A DNA stretch of 64,000 nt from Microbulbifer aggregans (GCF_001750105.1 NZ_CP014143.1:3689501-3753500); one strand, 5' to 3'. Positions 26,218 to 35,998 are shown, counted from the first letter of the stretch. Made by a program: numbers and translations. Notes: generated by a model from the letters alone, not told the origin.

Positions 26218-27392
26218 CACAGATCCCTTAGTATCGCGGCGTTACGTTCAATCAGTTCGATGCGAGTTGCCACCGAAGTCGCAGAGCGCATGCCGTCTTC
26301 CGGTGTATTCATGCAGTAGTCCACAAGCTTCTCGACTGTGGAAGTGGCGACGTGCATGCGGGTATCAGACGATGCGTAGTAGATGAACACCTTCCCTTTG
26401 TCCTCAATCCAGCCGTTCGCAAAGGCGACATTGGATACATCGCCAACACGCTCTCTGCCCTCAGGTGCAATGAAGTGACCTCCCGGCAAGTGCGTGATTT
26501 CCCATGGGCGGTCGGGATGGGTCATAAACATGTAGAGCACGTAACGCAGGCCCGCTGCGGTATTGCGTACCCCGTGAGCCAGGTGCAGCCAACCTCGATC
26601 AGTCTTGATTGGAGCAGGCCCCTGACCATTTTTTACTTCCTTGATGGTGTGATACTTCTTGCTGTCTACCAGCACTTCTTCCCGTATCTCCGCTTTCTCC
26701 ATGGAGTCGGTCAACCCCCAGCCGATACCACCACCGCTGCCCACACTGATAAACCCATCCTGTGGGCGGGTATAAAGCGCATATTTTCCGGCGACAAATT
26801 CCGGGTGCAAAACCACATTGCGCTGCTGGCCACTGTGGGTCACCAGATCCGGCAAGCGCTCCCAGACTTGTAGATCGCGGGTACGGGCGATTCCACACTG
26901 GGCAACTGCTGCCGTAGTGTCGTGTGGCGCTGAAGTATCCTTGCGCTCGGTGCAGAACAGACCGTAAATCCAGTCATCTTCATGCCGGGTCAGCCGCATG
27001 TCATAGACGTTGGTATCCGGGTCTTCGGTTTCCGGCATTAGCACCGGCTTGTCCCAAAAGCGAAAGTTGTCCACGCCGCTATAACTCTCTGCCACCGCAA
27101 AGAAGGATTTTCGGTCCACACCTTCCACGCGAACAACCAGCACAAATCTGTCATCCAGCTTAATGGCTCCGGAGTTCAGGGTGGCATTCACACCGAGGCG
27201 CTCCATCAGGAATGGATTGCTGGCCTCATTCAGGTCATATCGCCAGCTAACAGGTGCATGGTGGCGGGTGATAATGGGGTTCTTCCAGCGCTGGTAAATG
27301 CCATTCCCACCTGCCAGCGGTTCATTCTTAATGGTCAACCGGGCTTCCTGCTGTGCAATCAGAGCGCGGACTCTTTCCAGATGGCTAGACAT
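26217..27392 (-). CDS. GH130 4-O-beta-D-mannosyl-D-glucose phosphorylase
   Basis: A 391-aa five-bladed beta-propeller phosphorylase. In GH130 subfamily 1 it converts mannosyl-beta-1,4-glucose plus phosphate to mannose-1-phosphate and glucose in the cytoplasm. Recognisable segments are [37 protein letters not shown] (around the catalytic Asp) and [18 protein letters not shown]. The lack of a signal peptide fits a cytoplasmic role after uptake. Its overlap with the 2-epimerase gene strongly supports the mannosyl-glucose assignment over mannan-oligosaccharide phosphorylase. A weak GAG ribosome site precedes the ATG. Confidence 0.9.
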   Translation of the reverse strand: MSSHLERVRALIAQQEARLTIKNEPLAGGNGIYQRWKNPIITRHHAPVSWRYDLNEASNPFLMERLGVNATLNSGAIKLDDRFVLVVRVEGVDRKSFFAVAESYSGVDNFRFWDKPVLMPETEDPDTNVYDMRLTRHEDDWIYGLFCTERKDTSAPHDTTAAVAQCGIARTRDLQVWERLPDLVTHSGQQRNVVLHPEFVAGKYALYTRPQDGFISVGSGGGIGWGLTDSMEKAEIREEVLVDSKKYHTIKEVKNGQGPAPIKTDRGWLHLAHGVRNTAAGLRYVLYMFMTHPDRPWEITHLPGGHFIAPEGRERVGDVSNVAFANGWIEDKGKVFIYYASSDTRMHVATSTVEKLVDYCMNTPEDGMRSATSVATRIELIERNAAILRDL

Positions 27393-27486
27393 AATTCACT
27401 CGGCAAATTGTAATTTTCGATGATGGTTTGTTGTCACAGATAACACCTGGGCGGCAAATCATTTCCATGCAGGCGATGTAAGCGGC

Positions 27487-29367
27487 TTAAACCGTGGCAG
27501 CTACCGGACCGCGCCCTGAGCTCGATCCCGACATTTGGATTTGCTCGCCCAGTTCTGCATCGGGATCATCTCGCATCAGCCGGTACCAGTTTCTCCACAG
27601 CAGATAACTGGTCAACGCAATCACGGCCAACGCGATGGTGAACTCTGACCACTGCTTTATGACCATAAAGATTGGTGCGGCAGTCAGTGCGGTGTGCCAT
27701 ACAAGACCGACCGCACAGTTGATCAAATCACGTTTGCAGTCGTTGTTACGCTTGAGGTCGGGTCGCTCAGCCAGCAAGGCCTGGTGCACGGGACCCCAGA
27801 AGCCCCAGGGACGAGTTTTAAAGTAAAAGGCCTTCAGGGTTTCCATGTCATCCGCCTTCGTCAACAAGGAGCCGGCGATGCTCGCGGTCATACATAGAGC
27901 AAACAATGCAGGGAATGCATAGAGAGGTGAAATATTGGTGAACATCATGGGGATAGCAGTCAGCAGGCCGGCAAGCATGCCATAAAAGTATCCGAAGCCG
28001 TTCATGCGCCACCAATACCATTTGAGGATGTTCGCCGCGGTGTATCCACCGTACAGAGCACTTACAATCCAGAGGATGATAGAGTTCAGAGACGGTGCAA
28101 ACAGGCCGATACCAGTGCCCAAAATCACAAAGGTAATAGACACCAGGTAGCTCATCCGAACATAGGTCTTTTCATCGGCGTCTTTGTTGAAATAGCGCTT
28201 GTAAATATCGTTGACCACGTAGGCAGGTGCCGAGTTTGTGGTTGCGGCAAAAGTCGACATGAAGGTGGCTAACAGCCCTGCCACCACTAACCCGAGTAGT
28301 CCTGCAGGCACATAATTGGCGAGCGCAAAGGGCAAAATCTGCTCAAAGTCCACACTATCACCCATCGCCCGCAGATCGCCGACAAAAAACACCAGGGCTA
28401 AAATAGTCAGGCCTGTGATCATCATGTAACGCGGAAAGAGGAGCACCAGATTTACCAGCCAGCTCATCTTCGCTGCTTCAACCGGGGTGCGGGCAGACAG
28501 AATACGTTGCATATCATAGTTGGGTGCCGGCCCAGCCATACTCTGCAGAATCCCTTTCAGCAGAACCAGCATGAAGAATACGGAGAACAGGGACCAGCCA
28601 TCGTCAACGATACGCTGGTTGGCGCTGTCGAGAATGCCACTCCAGTCCAAGTCTAGGGTGTGCCCGAAGCCCATGCTGAACCAGCCTTCCGGTACTGCAG
28701 CGCGAAGCATCTCCGGAGAAACCTGATACATGGCAATCAGACCAATAGCTACACACGCAAGAGTCATGATGACGAACTGCATCACCTCGGTGAGCACCAC
28801 CCCGAACATACCGCCTTTCACGACATACACTGCAGTGATCGCGGTCAGGATCAGGCCATAGAAAATCTCGTTGTTGTGTGCATCTGCCGAAAGCTGCCAG
28901 GGCATGAACGCGGCAGCAAATTTTCCAATACCGACGAAGCCGTAGGCGAGATAGCCGAGCACCACCAAAAGCGCGAACCCGACAATGACCAAATGAGAAA
29001 GCTCGGCGCCGCGCCCCTCGCCAAACCGAAAGCGAATCCAGGCAGCACCAGTCATGACGCCGGAGCGGCGTAGCCAGATGGACAGGAAAACCATCAAGAA
29101 AACCTGGTTAAATGCCGGCCACAGCCAAGGGATATAGATACTTTTCAGGCCATAAATGAACAGCAGGTACACCATCCACATGGTGCCCGAGATATCGAAC
29201 TGCCCGGACGCGTTGGAAAGCCCCAGGTAGTACCAGGGCAGTTTGTTACCACCAAGAAAGTAGCTCTGAATGTTTTCCGAAGCCTTACGGGACACCCAGA
29301 ACCCGATAAACAGCGACGCCAACAAATACAGCCCGATAACCAGCAGGTCTATTGGTGCAAGGCTCAT
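27487..29367 (-). CDS. SSS-family sodium:solute symporter, probable manno-oligosaccharide importer
   Basis: A 626-aa inner-membrane protein with about 14 hydrophobic helices. It belongs to the solute:sodium symporter family (SglT-like), with the N-terminal region LFIGFWVSRKASENIQSYFLGG and the AS-GQFDISGTMW motif. It leads a minus-strand operon (symporter, GH130, epimerase, GH5) and has a LacI-type operator 107 bp upstream. The likely cargo is mannobiose, mannosyl-glucose or mannose. ATG 29367 is chosen because GAAGAG lies upstream. Confidence 0.88.
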   Translation of the reverse strand: MSLAPIDLLVIGLYLLASLFIGFWVSRKASENIQSYFLGGNKLPWYYLGLSNASGQFDISGTMWMVYLLFIYGLKSIYIPWLWPAFNQVFLMVFLSIWLRRSGVMTGAAWIRFRFGEGRGAELSHLVIVGFALLVVLGYLAYGFVGIGKFAAAFMPWQLSADAHNNEIFYGLILTAITAVYVVKGGMFGVVLTEVMQFVIMTLACVAIGLIAMYQVSPEMLRAAVPEGWFSMGFGHTLDLDWSGILDSANQRIVDDGWSLFSVFFMLVLLKGILQSMAGPAPNYDMQRILSARTPVEAAKMSWLVNLVLLFPRYMMITGLTILALVFFVGDLRAMGDSVDFEQILPFALANYVPAGLLGLVVAGLLATFMSTFAATTNSAPAYVVNDIYKRYFNKDADEKTYVRMSYLVSITFVILGTGIGLFAPSLNSIILWIVSALYGGYTAANILKWYWWRMNGFGYFYGMLAGLLTAIPMMFTNISPLYAFPALFALCMTASIAGSLLTKADDMETLKAFYFKTRPWGFWGPVHQALLAERPDLKRNNDCKRDLINCAVGLVWHTALTAAPIFMVIKQWSEFTIALAVIALTSYLLWRNWYRLMRDDPDAELGEQIQMSGSSSGRGPVAATV

Positions 29368-29473
29368 AGGCAACTCTTCTCATCTATCATCGCTTGGCGC
29401 GGCAATGAGCCAGCGCTCTTTATTATTAAGGGCGACCCGAAGTAACCCCATAGCAGGCCGCCTGAAACACCAA

Positions 29474-29487
29474 TGTAACCGGTTACA
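29474..29487. promoter_or_regulatory. Mannan-regulon operator 4
   Basis: A perfect TGTAACCGGTTACA between the divergent symporter operon and the LacI gene. It can control both and allow autoregulation. Confidence 0.8.
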
Positions 29488-29594
29488 CCCAAATTTGCTA
29501 GAGCTTTGTTACTTTTTCCGGTAACTTTTCAGCGCCCCAGGTGAGCCGGCCCAGGCTCACTTAGCGGCAATCCAGACACCGATGGTCAAAAACT

Positions 29595-30590
29595 ATGTCG
29601 AGCATTAGGGAAGTGTCGCGGGTAGCGGGCGTCTCCATCGCCACTGTATCCCGGGCACTCAGCACACCGGAAAAAGTTTCCAAGGAAGCGCTGCGCAAGG
29701 TTCATGAGGCCGTTGAAAAGGTGGGTTACCGCCCAAACATGATGGCGCGTAATTTCCGCGCGGCCCGAGCCTATTCGATCGTTGTTCTGGTGCCTAACCT
29801 CTCCAACCTCTTCTTCGCCACCGTGATTCGGGGGATTGAAGATGCGGCCCAGCAGAAGGGCTACAGCGTACTGCTCGGCGACACCCGCGACTCGAGTGCG
29901 CGCGAAGAGGAGTACACACGGCTGGTAGAGACACGCCAAGCCGATGGCATTCTTCAGCTTCGCCCACATACTCCGGGCAAGTCCCTGCAGCCGAAGGCCG
30001 ATATCCCGATTGTCTCCGCCGCCGGCTGTGAAGATACCCCCTACCCTTCCGTTCGTATCGACAATGCGGGCGCCGCCGAAGAGGTGGTCAATTACCTCAT
30101 TGCGCAAGGCCACGAGCGAATTGGCGTGCTGGCGGGGCTTGCGGCTAACCCGCACTCCCGGGATCGCCTGCGGGGATATCGGGCCAGCCTGGAGCGTGCG
30201 GGAATCCCGTTTGATGAAGATCTGCTCGTAAATGGCGACTTCACCATGGGCTCTGGCCTGATGGCAGCCAACCATTTTGCACGCATGAAGAACCGTCCCA
30301 CCGCCATTTTCTCCATGAATGATGAGATGGCGATCGGCTGCATTAAAGGACTGAAAACGGCAGGGATCCGAGTGCCGGAGGAAATGTCCATCACCGGATT
30401 CGACGACATCGAATTTGCCCGTTACAGCGACCCGCCCCTGACGACCGTCGCCCAGCCCGCAGAAGAGCTGGGTCGAGCCAGCTTCAACACCCTGCTGGAA
30501 CTGATTGAGGGTCAGGAACTACAGCAGACTGAAACCGTACTGCCCTACGATTTCGTGGTGCGGAAAAGCACGCCACCCCGCCCACGCTAG
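29595..30590 (+). CDS. LacI/GalR-family repressor of the mannan regulon
   Basis: A 331-aa regulator. The N-terminal helix-turn-helix is REVSRVAGVSIATVSRALS (residues 5-23), followed by the hinge helix around ARNFRAARAYS. The periplasmic-binding-protein-like effector domain fills the rest (LVPNLSNLFFATVIRGIEDAA, SITGFDDIEFARYSDPPLTTV). A central-CG palindrome, present six times around it and in its own promoter, is the type of site such proteins bind. The inducer is probably a mannan-derived sugar or sugar phosphate. It is read divergently from the symporter operon. Confidence 0.92.
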   Translation: MSSIREVSRVAGVSIATVSRALSTPEKVSKEALRKVHEAVEKVGYRPNMMARNFRAARAYSIVVLVPNLSNLFFATVIRGIEDAAQQKGYSVLLGDTRDSSAREEEYTRLVETRQADGILQLRPHTPGKSLQPKADIPIVSAAGCEDTPYPSVRIDNAGAAEEVVNYLIAQGHERIGVLAGLAANPHSRDRLRGYRASLERAGIPFDEDLLVNGDFTMGSGLMAANHFARMKNRPTAIFSMNDEMAIGCIKGLKTAGIRVPEEMSITGFDDIEFARYSDPPLTTVAQPAEELGRASFNTLLELIEGQELQQTETVLPYDFVVRKSTPPRPR

Positions 30591-30693
30591 CGCGACCATA
30601 TACGCACCAATGGGCGATGCGCCCCCTGCCCCGGGCAGAAAATCAACCGCCTTAGTTTCAGGGCAATTCTCAGCACGTCCCCAAACCGACATT

Positions 30694-30707
30694 TGTAACC
30701 GGTTACA
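30694..30707. promoter_or_regulatory. Mannan-regulon operator 5
   Basis: A perfect TGTAACCGGTTACA, 98 bp before the second AGE-family gene. Confidence 0.8.
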
Positions 30708-30759
30708 CTATACTGCATAATGCCGACTTAAAACCGGGAGGCAGCACTTGCCAAGACAA

Positions 30760-30773
30760 TGTAACCGGTTACT
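30760..30773. promoter_or_regulatory. Mannan-regulon operator 6 (one mismatch)
   Basis: TGTAACCGGTTACT, 32 bp upstream of the second AGE-family gene start and 66 bp from operator 5, a spacing that would allow looping. Confidence 0.7.
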
Positions 30774-30804
30774 AACCACAGTACATTGCCAAAAGACCAA
30801 TCTC

Positions 30805-31992
30805 ATGGCTCTCAATATTAATCATTGGGCACAGCAGCTGGAGAGGTGGATGACAACCGCCGCCCTCCCTCTCTGGGTGGAAAAAGGCTTTGACCGCGCA
30901 AGTGGCTGCGCCCACGAACGCCTTAACTTACACGGACTCCCCGACACCGATTGCCCCAAGCGGGTGAGGGTCCAGGCGAGACAGATGTTTGTGCTGTCGT
31001 GCGCAAGCCGACGCGGCTGGGTGGCAGGTGCGGACGCTATCGTGGCAGATCTCGATCGCTTCGTTGCCCGCTACGCACAACACCCCAGTGCACCAGATGT
31101 TTATGTACACGTACTCAACAGCCAGAATGGTATCCACGACCCGCGTCAGGATGTCTATGATTTAGCCTTTTTTCTTCTGGCCTGTGCCTGGCGATTTCGC
31201 GCGTTCAATGACGTCACAGCACTTCGCAAGTCAGAGGCGCTGATTCAGCACCTGGACGAGTACATTAAAGGTCCCAGAGGCGGCTGGCTGGAGGGAGATT
31301 ACAGCACCGGAACTCGCCGGCAAAATCCCCATATGCATTTACTTGAGGCCTTTATCGCCCTCTACGATGTTACTGGCGATGGCCGCTGGCTGGCCCGTTC
31401 CGGTGAAATTTTCGCACTGTTTGAAAACAGTTTTTATGACAGCCATAACGGAGTCCTGCTGGAATATTTCCGTGAAGACTGGAGTCCAATTAGCGAAGAC
31501 GAAGGCCAGGAAGTCGAACCTGGACATATGCTCGAATGGGTCTGGCTGCTACATCAATACAGCAAGCGCAGTGGCGCACCCGTCGGGCGCTATACCGAAA
31601 CCCTGTACAGGCGCGCGCTGGAGCTGGGAATGGAACCTGAAACCGGCCTGATTTACGACGCCGTCTCCCCCCAGGGCAGAATACTCAAAGCCAGCAAGCG
31701 TTGTTGGCCACTCACCGAGCTAATCAAGGCGAGCCTTTGCCAGGCAAGCAAAGGCGACCAGCAGGCAGAAGCTCATGCCGCGCGTGGCATTTATCTGCTC
31801 TTCGAATACTACTTTGACAAGAAAATTCCCGGCCTCTATGTCGACCAGCTTGACACAGAGAACCGGGTGATCAATAACCTGGCTCCAGCCAGCACTCTTT
31901 ACCATTTAATGGTAGCCACCACCGAAGCCGTGGACTATAGCGCAGCAGCAAAACTCAAGATGCGAGCCGCGTATGGAGCCGTTTCCGGTTGA
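30805..31992 (+). CDS. AGE-family isomerase, probable D-mannose isomerase
   Basis: A 395-aa protein of the AGE superfamily, distinct from the epimerase at 24874. It lacks the cellobiose-2-epimerase HGGF signature. Segments RRQNPHMHLLEAFIALYD and PGHMLEWVWLL carry the conserved histidines of mannose/sulfoquinovose isomerases (YihS-like). The likely reaction is mannose to fructose. It is expressed from its own promoter with two LacI-type operators. The frame opens at TTG 30748, but that lies upstream of operator 6, so the ATG at 30805 is chosen. The ribosome site is weak (AAAAGA). Confidence 0.8.
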   Translation: MALNINHWAQQLERWMTTAALPLWVEKGFDRASGCAHERLNLHGLPDTDCPKRVRVQARQMFVLSCASRRGWVAGADAIVADLDRFVARYAQHPSAPDVYVHVLNSQNGIHDPRQDVYDLAFFLLACAWRFRAFNDVTALRKSEALIQHLDEYIKGPRGGWLEGDYSTGTRRQNPHMHLLEAFIALYDVTGDGRWLARSGEIFALFENSFYDSHNGVLLEYFREDWSPISEDEGQEVEPGHMLEWVWLLHQYSKRSGAPVGRYTETLYRRALELGMEPETGLIYDAVSPQGRILKASKRCWPLTELIKASLCQASKGDQQAEAHAARGIYLLFEYYFDKKIPGLYVDQLDTENRVINNLAPASTLYHLMVATTEAVDYSAAAKLKMRAAYGAVSG

Positions 31993-32422
31993 TACCTCAA
32001 TGCCTGGATCATTCGCGACCGATCGCGAGAAGAACGTAATCAGTCCATCGTCTCGCGGATTGACCACGGCCTTGCAAAGCCACTGAAGGTATGAACCCCT
32101 GCGCTCGGCCAAGAGTGCCGGCTAACTCGACCTGCTACCATCGGCACCGCTATGCTTGGAATTATTGCTGCAGGTGCAACACGTTGAATATTTACCAGCG
32201 GGATACTGAATGATCTCACTTGAGCGTCTATCCTTATCAACGTGATCGAAGCCGATATCCCACTGATAAAAACAGTGACTGCACTCACTCCAAGCAATCG
32301 GCGGGTGCACAAGCTCTCTGCCTGGAGCTGCCCACCCCCAGATGCGGGGTAAGCCGCTCTTTCACGAGTGTAAACGCAGGTATTTCGCTATATTCAAAAA
32401 TCAGGGGCGACCCGGGGCCTAA
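31993..32422. other. 430-bp gap without a supported gene
   Basis: Short frames on both strands carry no recognisable family, and no operator copy or strong terminator is visible. It separates the mannan isomerase from nudK, which converges on it. Confidence 0.6.
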
Positions 32423-33007
32423 CTATCCCTCCATTAGCCGAGAAATCTTCAGGTGCTGGAGCAACATAATCGTCTTGGCATCTCGAATTTCACCATTCCC
32501 AATCATGCAGAACGCTTGGTCGAATGGTAATTCCATGACCTCGATATATTCCTGTTCTGTATCCAGCCCGCCCCCACCGGAGACTTGATCGTCTTCCTGA
32601 TACCGCGCGATATAGAAGTAAAGCTTTTCAGTCACCGATCCAGGCGACATATAGACCTCAAACACTTTCTCTACCGCCGATATACTGTAACCGGTCTCTT
32701 CTCTGGCCTCACGAATAGCGGACATCTGTGGATCTTCGCCCTCCAGGGCACCAGCACAGGCCTCAATCATAAGTCCCGATTGATTGCCGTTGAGGAAGGT
32801 TGGCAGCCTGAATTGCCTGGTAAGCACCACCGATTGCTTATCTGGGTTGTATAGCAAGACCACCGCGCCATCGCCCCGGTCGTAGACCTCTCGCTGCTGG
32901 ATTTCCCACGTCCCTTCCGGATTCCGAAATTCGAATGTGTATTTTTCAAATCTTGACCAGTCACTGGACAACACCTGACTTTTTAGATTTCTGACGGGAT
33001 CGGTCAT
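32423..33007 (-). CDS. nudK: GDP-mannose pyrophosphatase (Nudix hydrolase)
   Basis: A 194-aa Nudix hydrolase closely resembling Escherichia coli NudK (191 aa), which splits GDP-mannose to mannose-1-phosphate and GMP. Shared segments are REVYDRGDGAVVLLYN, VVLTRQFRLPTFLNGNQSG, IEACAG and YMSPGSVTEKL. The Nudix box is REAREETGYSI. The frame is open to 33070, but ATG 33007 has GGAG six bases upstream and restores family length. It lies just outside the mannan locus on the opposite strand. Its product, mannose-1-phosphate, is the same as that of GH130. Confidence 0.88.
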   Translation of the reverse strand: MTDPVRNLKSQVLSSDWSRFEKYTFEFRNPEGTWEIQQREVYDRGDGAVVLLYNPDKQSVVLTRQFRLPTFLNGNQSGLMIEACAGALEGEDPQMSAIREAREETGYSISAVEKVFEVYMSPGSVTEKLYFYIARYQEDDQVSGGGGLDTEQEYIEVMELPFDQAFCMIGNGEIRDAKTIMLLQHLKISRLMEG

Positions 33008-33255
33008 GCGAATCTCCATGGCTACGCTGCTGCTTGGAAAGCATCCAGTGAAAAGCACAGTGCAGAGCAATTTTCACTAACGTTAAAGACTATTAGAAAC
33101 AAGAAAAAATGAAAGACTGCGACCAGCAGATTTCAATCAAAGTGAAAGCTGAAAAACTTCTGAATCGTGCCAGCATGTGAAAGATTCCGAGCAAGATCAA
33201 TCTGGCGTCCCCGGGCCGGGCAATCAAGGCGTGGACAAACCGGAGAGCGCCGGCG

Positions 33256-34209
33256 GTGTCGATTCCGAGGCGCCAAGGAATGTCCAGCAGCAGGGTGACT
33301 GCGCCCTCGGGCGACGCACGCAGCTGCCTGTGCACTGCATTGGCAGAGTGGGCTGAGAAAAAGATCACGCCGCCACAGGGCGGCGCAGAGCGGGCCTGGA
33401 AGCCAAACATCCTGATGCCGGTGAGTGAACCTGAACGGTTGCGGGGCGCATTCCAGTTCGTCGGTGAGCTGGCCTATCCGGTGGGTTCCATCAAGTTACT
33501 GGGCATCGCGCCCGCCGACCGCGCAGAGGAACTCGAGGGACACTTGGTCGATACGCAGCACGCATTCACCCGCGACAATATCTTCACCATCTCGACAGTA
33601 CTGGTCAGTGAAAGCTTTCCCGACGGTGTGCGCATTGGCATGCAGGCACTGGCGGGTTCTTTCTTCCGGCCCAACCTGCTGTTCCTGCAACTGCCCAGGG
33701 GAAAGGAAACCCATGAATCACTGCAGGAATTGATCCGGGAGGCCGGGCGCCAGCGGATGGGCGTCTCTTTGCTGGTGCGGCACGAAACAGCGGGCCTCGG
33801 GCGACGCAAGAGAATCAACCTGTGGATTCCGGACCAGGGGCCAGAGTGGAGTATGAAAATGGACTTCCAGGACTTGGACCTGGCCATCCTGCTGGCCTAC
33901 CGCATGCTGGATAGCTGGGAGGATGCGGAGTTGACCGTGATCGCGGCGGTTGAAAAAGCGGGAGAGAAAGAGAAGGCGAGAAAATTCCTCGACCGTCTGG
34001 TGGATCTCGCGAGGCTGCCTGCCAGTACGGCCGCCCATGTCGCCGACGGCGATTTTGACCGCTATGCCAGCAGTGCGCCGAGGGCGGACCTCAATGTGTT
34101 TCCCCTTCCTGCGGAGCTGGATGCCGACTTTCTCTGGAGCCTCCGCGATGCCACCGGTTCAACCTGCCTGTTTACGCAGGACAGTGGCGATGAGAGCGCC
34201 CTGGCTTAA
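33256..34209 (+). pseudogene. C-terminal remnant of an SLC12-type cation-chloride cotransporter / amino acid permease
   Basis: The 317-codon frame contains only the cytoplasmic regulatory domain found at the end of bacterial SLC12-family permeases (WKPNILMPVSEPERLRGAF, GSIKLLGIAP, RINLWIPDQGPEW, LDLAILLAYRM, and the end SCLFTQDSGDESALA-like). No membrane helix is present, and an in-frame stop at 33178-33180 precedes it, so the ~450-residue transport domain is gone. It could still be expressed from GTG 33256 as a soluble fragment, but I read it as a 5'-deleted gene. The family call is from memory of the C-terminal signature. Confidence 0.6.
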
Positions 34210-34220
34210 AATCCCGCGCA

Positions 34221-34898
34221 TCACACTTTCTTTGCCAAGAAGATCGTATGCCGCGCCCCCTTGCCGGGGCGCTCCCGTACGGTCTTGACCTCGACTTTAA
34301 AACCGGCTTTCTTCAGCCGATTGACGTAATGAGTATCCTGCCCCGCCGACCACACCGCCAACATGCCGCCCGGTGTCAGGCTCTCGTAGATACAGCTGGT
34401 GCCTTCGAGAGAGTACAGCCAGTTGTTGTCGCTGTGAGTCAGCCCCTCGGGGCCGTTGTCCACATCCAGCAGTACCGCGTCGTAGTCACTGTCGCCCTTC
34501 TCCAGCAGCTCACCGACATCGCCGATATGCACTTTGCAGCGACTGTCGTCCAGTGGCCGGCCGGCGCAGGCGCCCAGCGGCCCGCGGTTCCATTCCACTA
34601 CCTCGGGAATGAGGTCGGCGACGATGACCTCGGCACCCGGTGGCAGTACCTCCAGGGCGGCCGCGAGCGTGTAACCCATCCCCATACCGCCCACCACCAC
34701 ACGGGCATTCTTGTGTTTCTTCAGGTGGGCGCAGCCCAGCAATGACAGCTCCCGCTCACTGTTGAAGCGGCGGCTGTTCATCAGTTCGCCACGGGGCCCG
34801 GACAGGGAGATGGAGAATTCCTGGTCGCGCTGGCGGAGGGTGAGAATGCCGCCGTTATTGGGAATCTGCGCAGTACCGAGTTCGATCCAGGGTTTCAT
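34221..34898 (-). CDS. Spermidine synthase-like methyltransferase-fold protein
   Basis: A 225-aa protein of the SpeE-like family with a Rossmann-type core: ARVVVGGMGMGYTLAAALEVLPPGAEVIVADLIPEVVEWNR binds the nucleotide-like cofactor, and YDAVLLDVDNGPEGLTH forms the active-site region. The N-terminal polyamine-binding beta domain of classical SpeE is reduced to about 60 residues. The ATG at 34898 is preferred over 34961. Similar short proteins are common in proteobacteria without a proven substrate. The neighbours do not help. Confidence 0.75.
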   Translation of the reverse strand: MKPWIELGTAQIPNNGGILTLRQRDQEFSISLSGPRGELMNSRRFNSERELSLLGCAHLKKHKNARVVVGGMGMGYTLAAALEVLPPGAEVIVADLIPEVVEWNRGPLGACAGRPLDDSRCKVHIGDVGELLEKGDSDYDAVLLDVDNGPEGLTHSDNNWLYSLEGTSCIYESLTPGGMLAVWSAGQDTHYVNRLKKAGFKVEVKTVRERPGKGARHTIFLAKKV

Positions 34899-35119
34899 GG
34901 CGTGTGCTCGCGGGAAGGTCAGTGGGGTAAGGGTCGATGATTCTACGTCACCCACTCCCAATCCAATAGGACTTGGGTCATCGAGTGTTCATTCACCGGA
35001 AAGCCTCCTAAGTCGGCCCCCCACCTGTGGTATGCCACCAGGGATCAAGCGCTATTGGCTGGGAGTCACCTGGAGTCTGATCTAGTGTGATAGCCACGTT
35101 ATCGGCAAATGGAGGTCAG

Positions 35120-35998
35120 GTGGCAAGCGCAGGTGCAGCTCTTGTAGCCCTGGCAGCGCTGTGTTGGGGCCTATCCGGTGGTATTGCGGGCATGCTGATA
35201 GCGGGTGGCTGGGACCCGTTCGTCGTGTCGTTCTACCGCGGAGCGATCGGGTTCCTGCTGCTGTTCACCTGGCTACTCCTGCGCCCGCACAAGAGTGGCC
35301 TGGGCAATGCCCGGCTGTGGTGCTGGGCCGTGCTTGCCGGTTTCGGCGTTGCCGGCAACTTTGCCTTCTATTTTGTCAGCATCGCCCAGGGTAGCGTGGC
35401 GGTTGCCGTGACACTGATGTACAGCGCGCCGGTGATTGTATATCTCGTATCCTTTGCGCTTGGGCTCGAACGCCCCACTCCCGCCAAACTGGTCGCCATC
35501 ACGCTGGTGATACTTGGCATCCTGTTGCTGACACAGGTGTATGACGCCCGCCTCGATGGCATCACTCCGCTTGGCATGGCCGCAGGGCTGCTGGCGGGGC
35601 TCTTCTACGCGGTGTTCATTTTCGGCTTCAAGTATGCGGCGCCCCACGGCAGCCCACAGGCCATCCTTACCATTGCCTTCGCCGTAGTTGCCGCGACCCT
35701 TTTCTGGTCCGCTGACCTCAATCGGACCATTGCCGTGCCGGATGCAGCAGAACTGCCATCATTCGTACTGCTGGGTCTGCTGGGCGCAGGCTTGTCGTTC
35801 ACGCTTTATGTCATCGGGTTAAAGCGCATCACTCCGACGGTGGCCTCGATTGTGGCGATGGTTGAGCCGGTCACTGCCGCGCTATTTGGCGTCATTGTCC
35901 TGGGTGAAAACCTGGCTGCTCCACAGGTTCTGGGCATAGCGCTGATCGTGCTCACGGTGAGCATTCTAAGTATGCATTCGCGGGTGTCACCGCCTTGA
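35120..35998 (+). CDS. EamA-family (DMT) membrane transporter
   Basis: A 292-aa inner-membrane protein with ten hydrophobic helices in two homologous EamA halves (LVALAALCWGLSGGIAG begins the first, MAAGLLAGLFYAVFIFGFKYA the second). The DMT signature SIVAMVEPVTAALFGVIVLGE is near the end. It is probably a metabolite exporter of unknown substrate. GTG 35120 has GGAGG four bases upstream and is preferred over GTG 35087. Confidence 0.88.
   Translation: MASAGAALVALAALCWGLSGGIAGMLIAGGWDPFVVSFYRGAIGFLLLFTWLLLRPHKSGLGNARLWCWAVLAGFGVAGNFAFYFVSIAQGSVAVAVTLMYSAPVIVYLVSFALGLERPTPAKLVAITLVILGILLLTQVYDARLDGITPLGMAAGLLAGLFYAVFIFGFKYAAPHGSPQAILTIAFAVVAATLFWSADLNRTIAVPDAAELPSFVLLGLLGAGLSFTLYVIGLKRITPTVASIVAMVEPVTAALFGVIVLGENLAAPQVLGIALIVLTVSILSMHSRVSPP

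Noticed and set aside
27476..27491. GATGTAAGCGGCTTAA near the end of the symporter gene, resembling the operator
   Set aside because: The centre is changed and it overlaps the stop codon of the symporter gene, away from any start.
32686..32699. TGTAACCGGTCTCT, resembling the mannan operator
   Set aside because: Only the left half and centre match, and it lies inside the nudK coding sequence, so it is probably chance.
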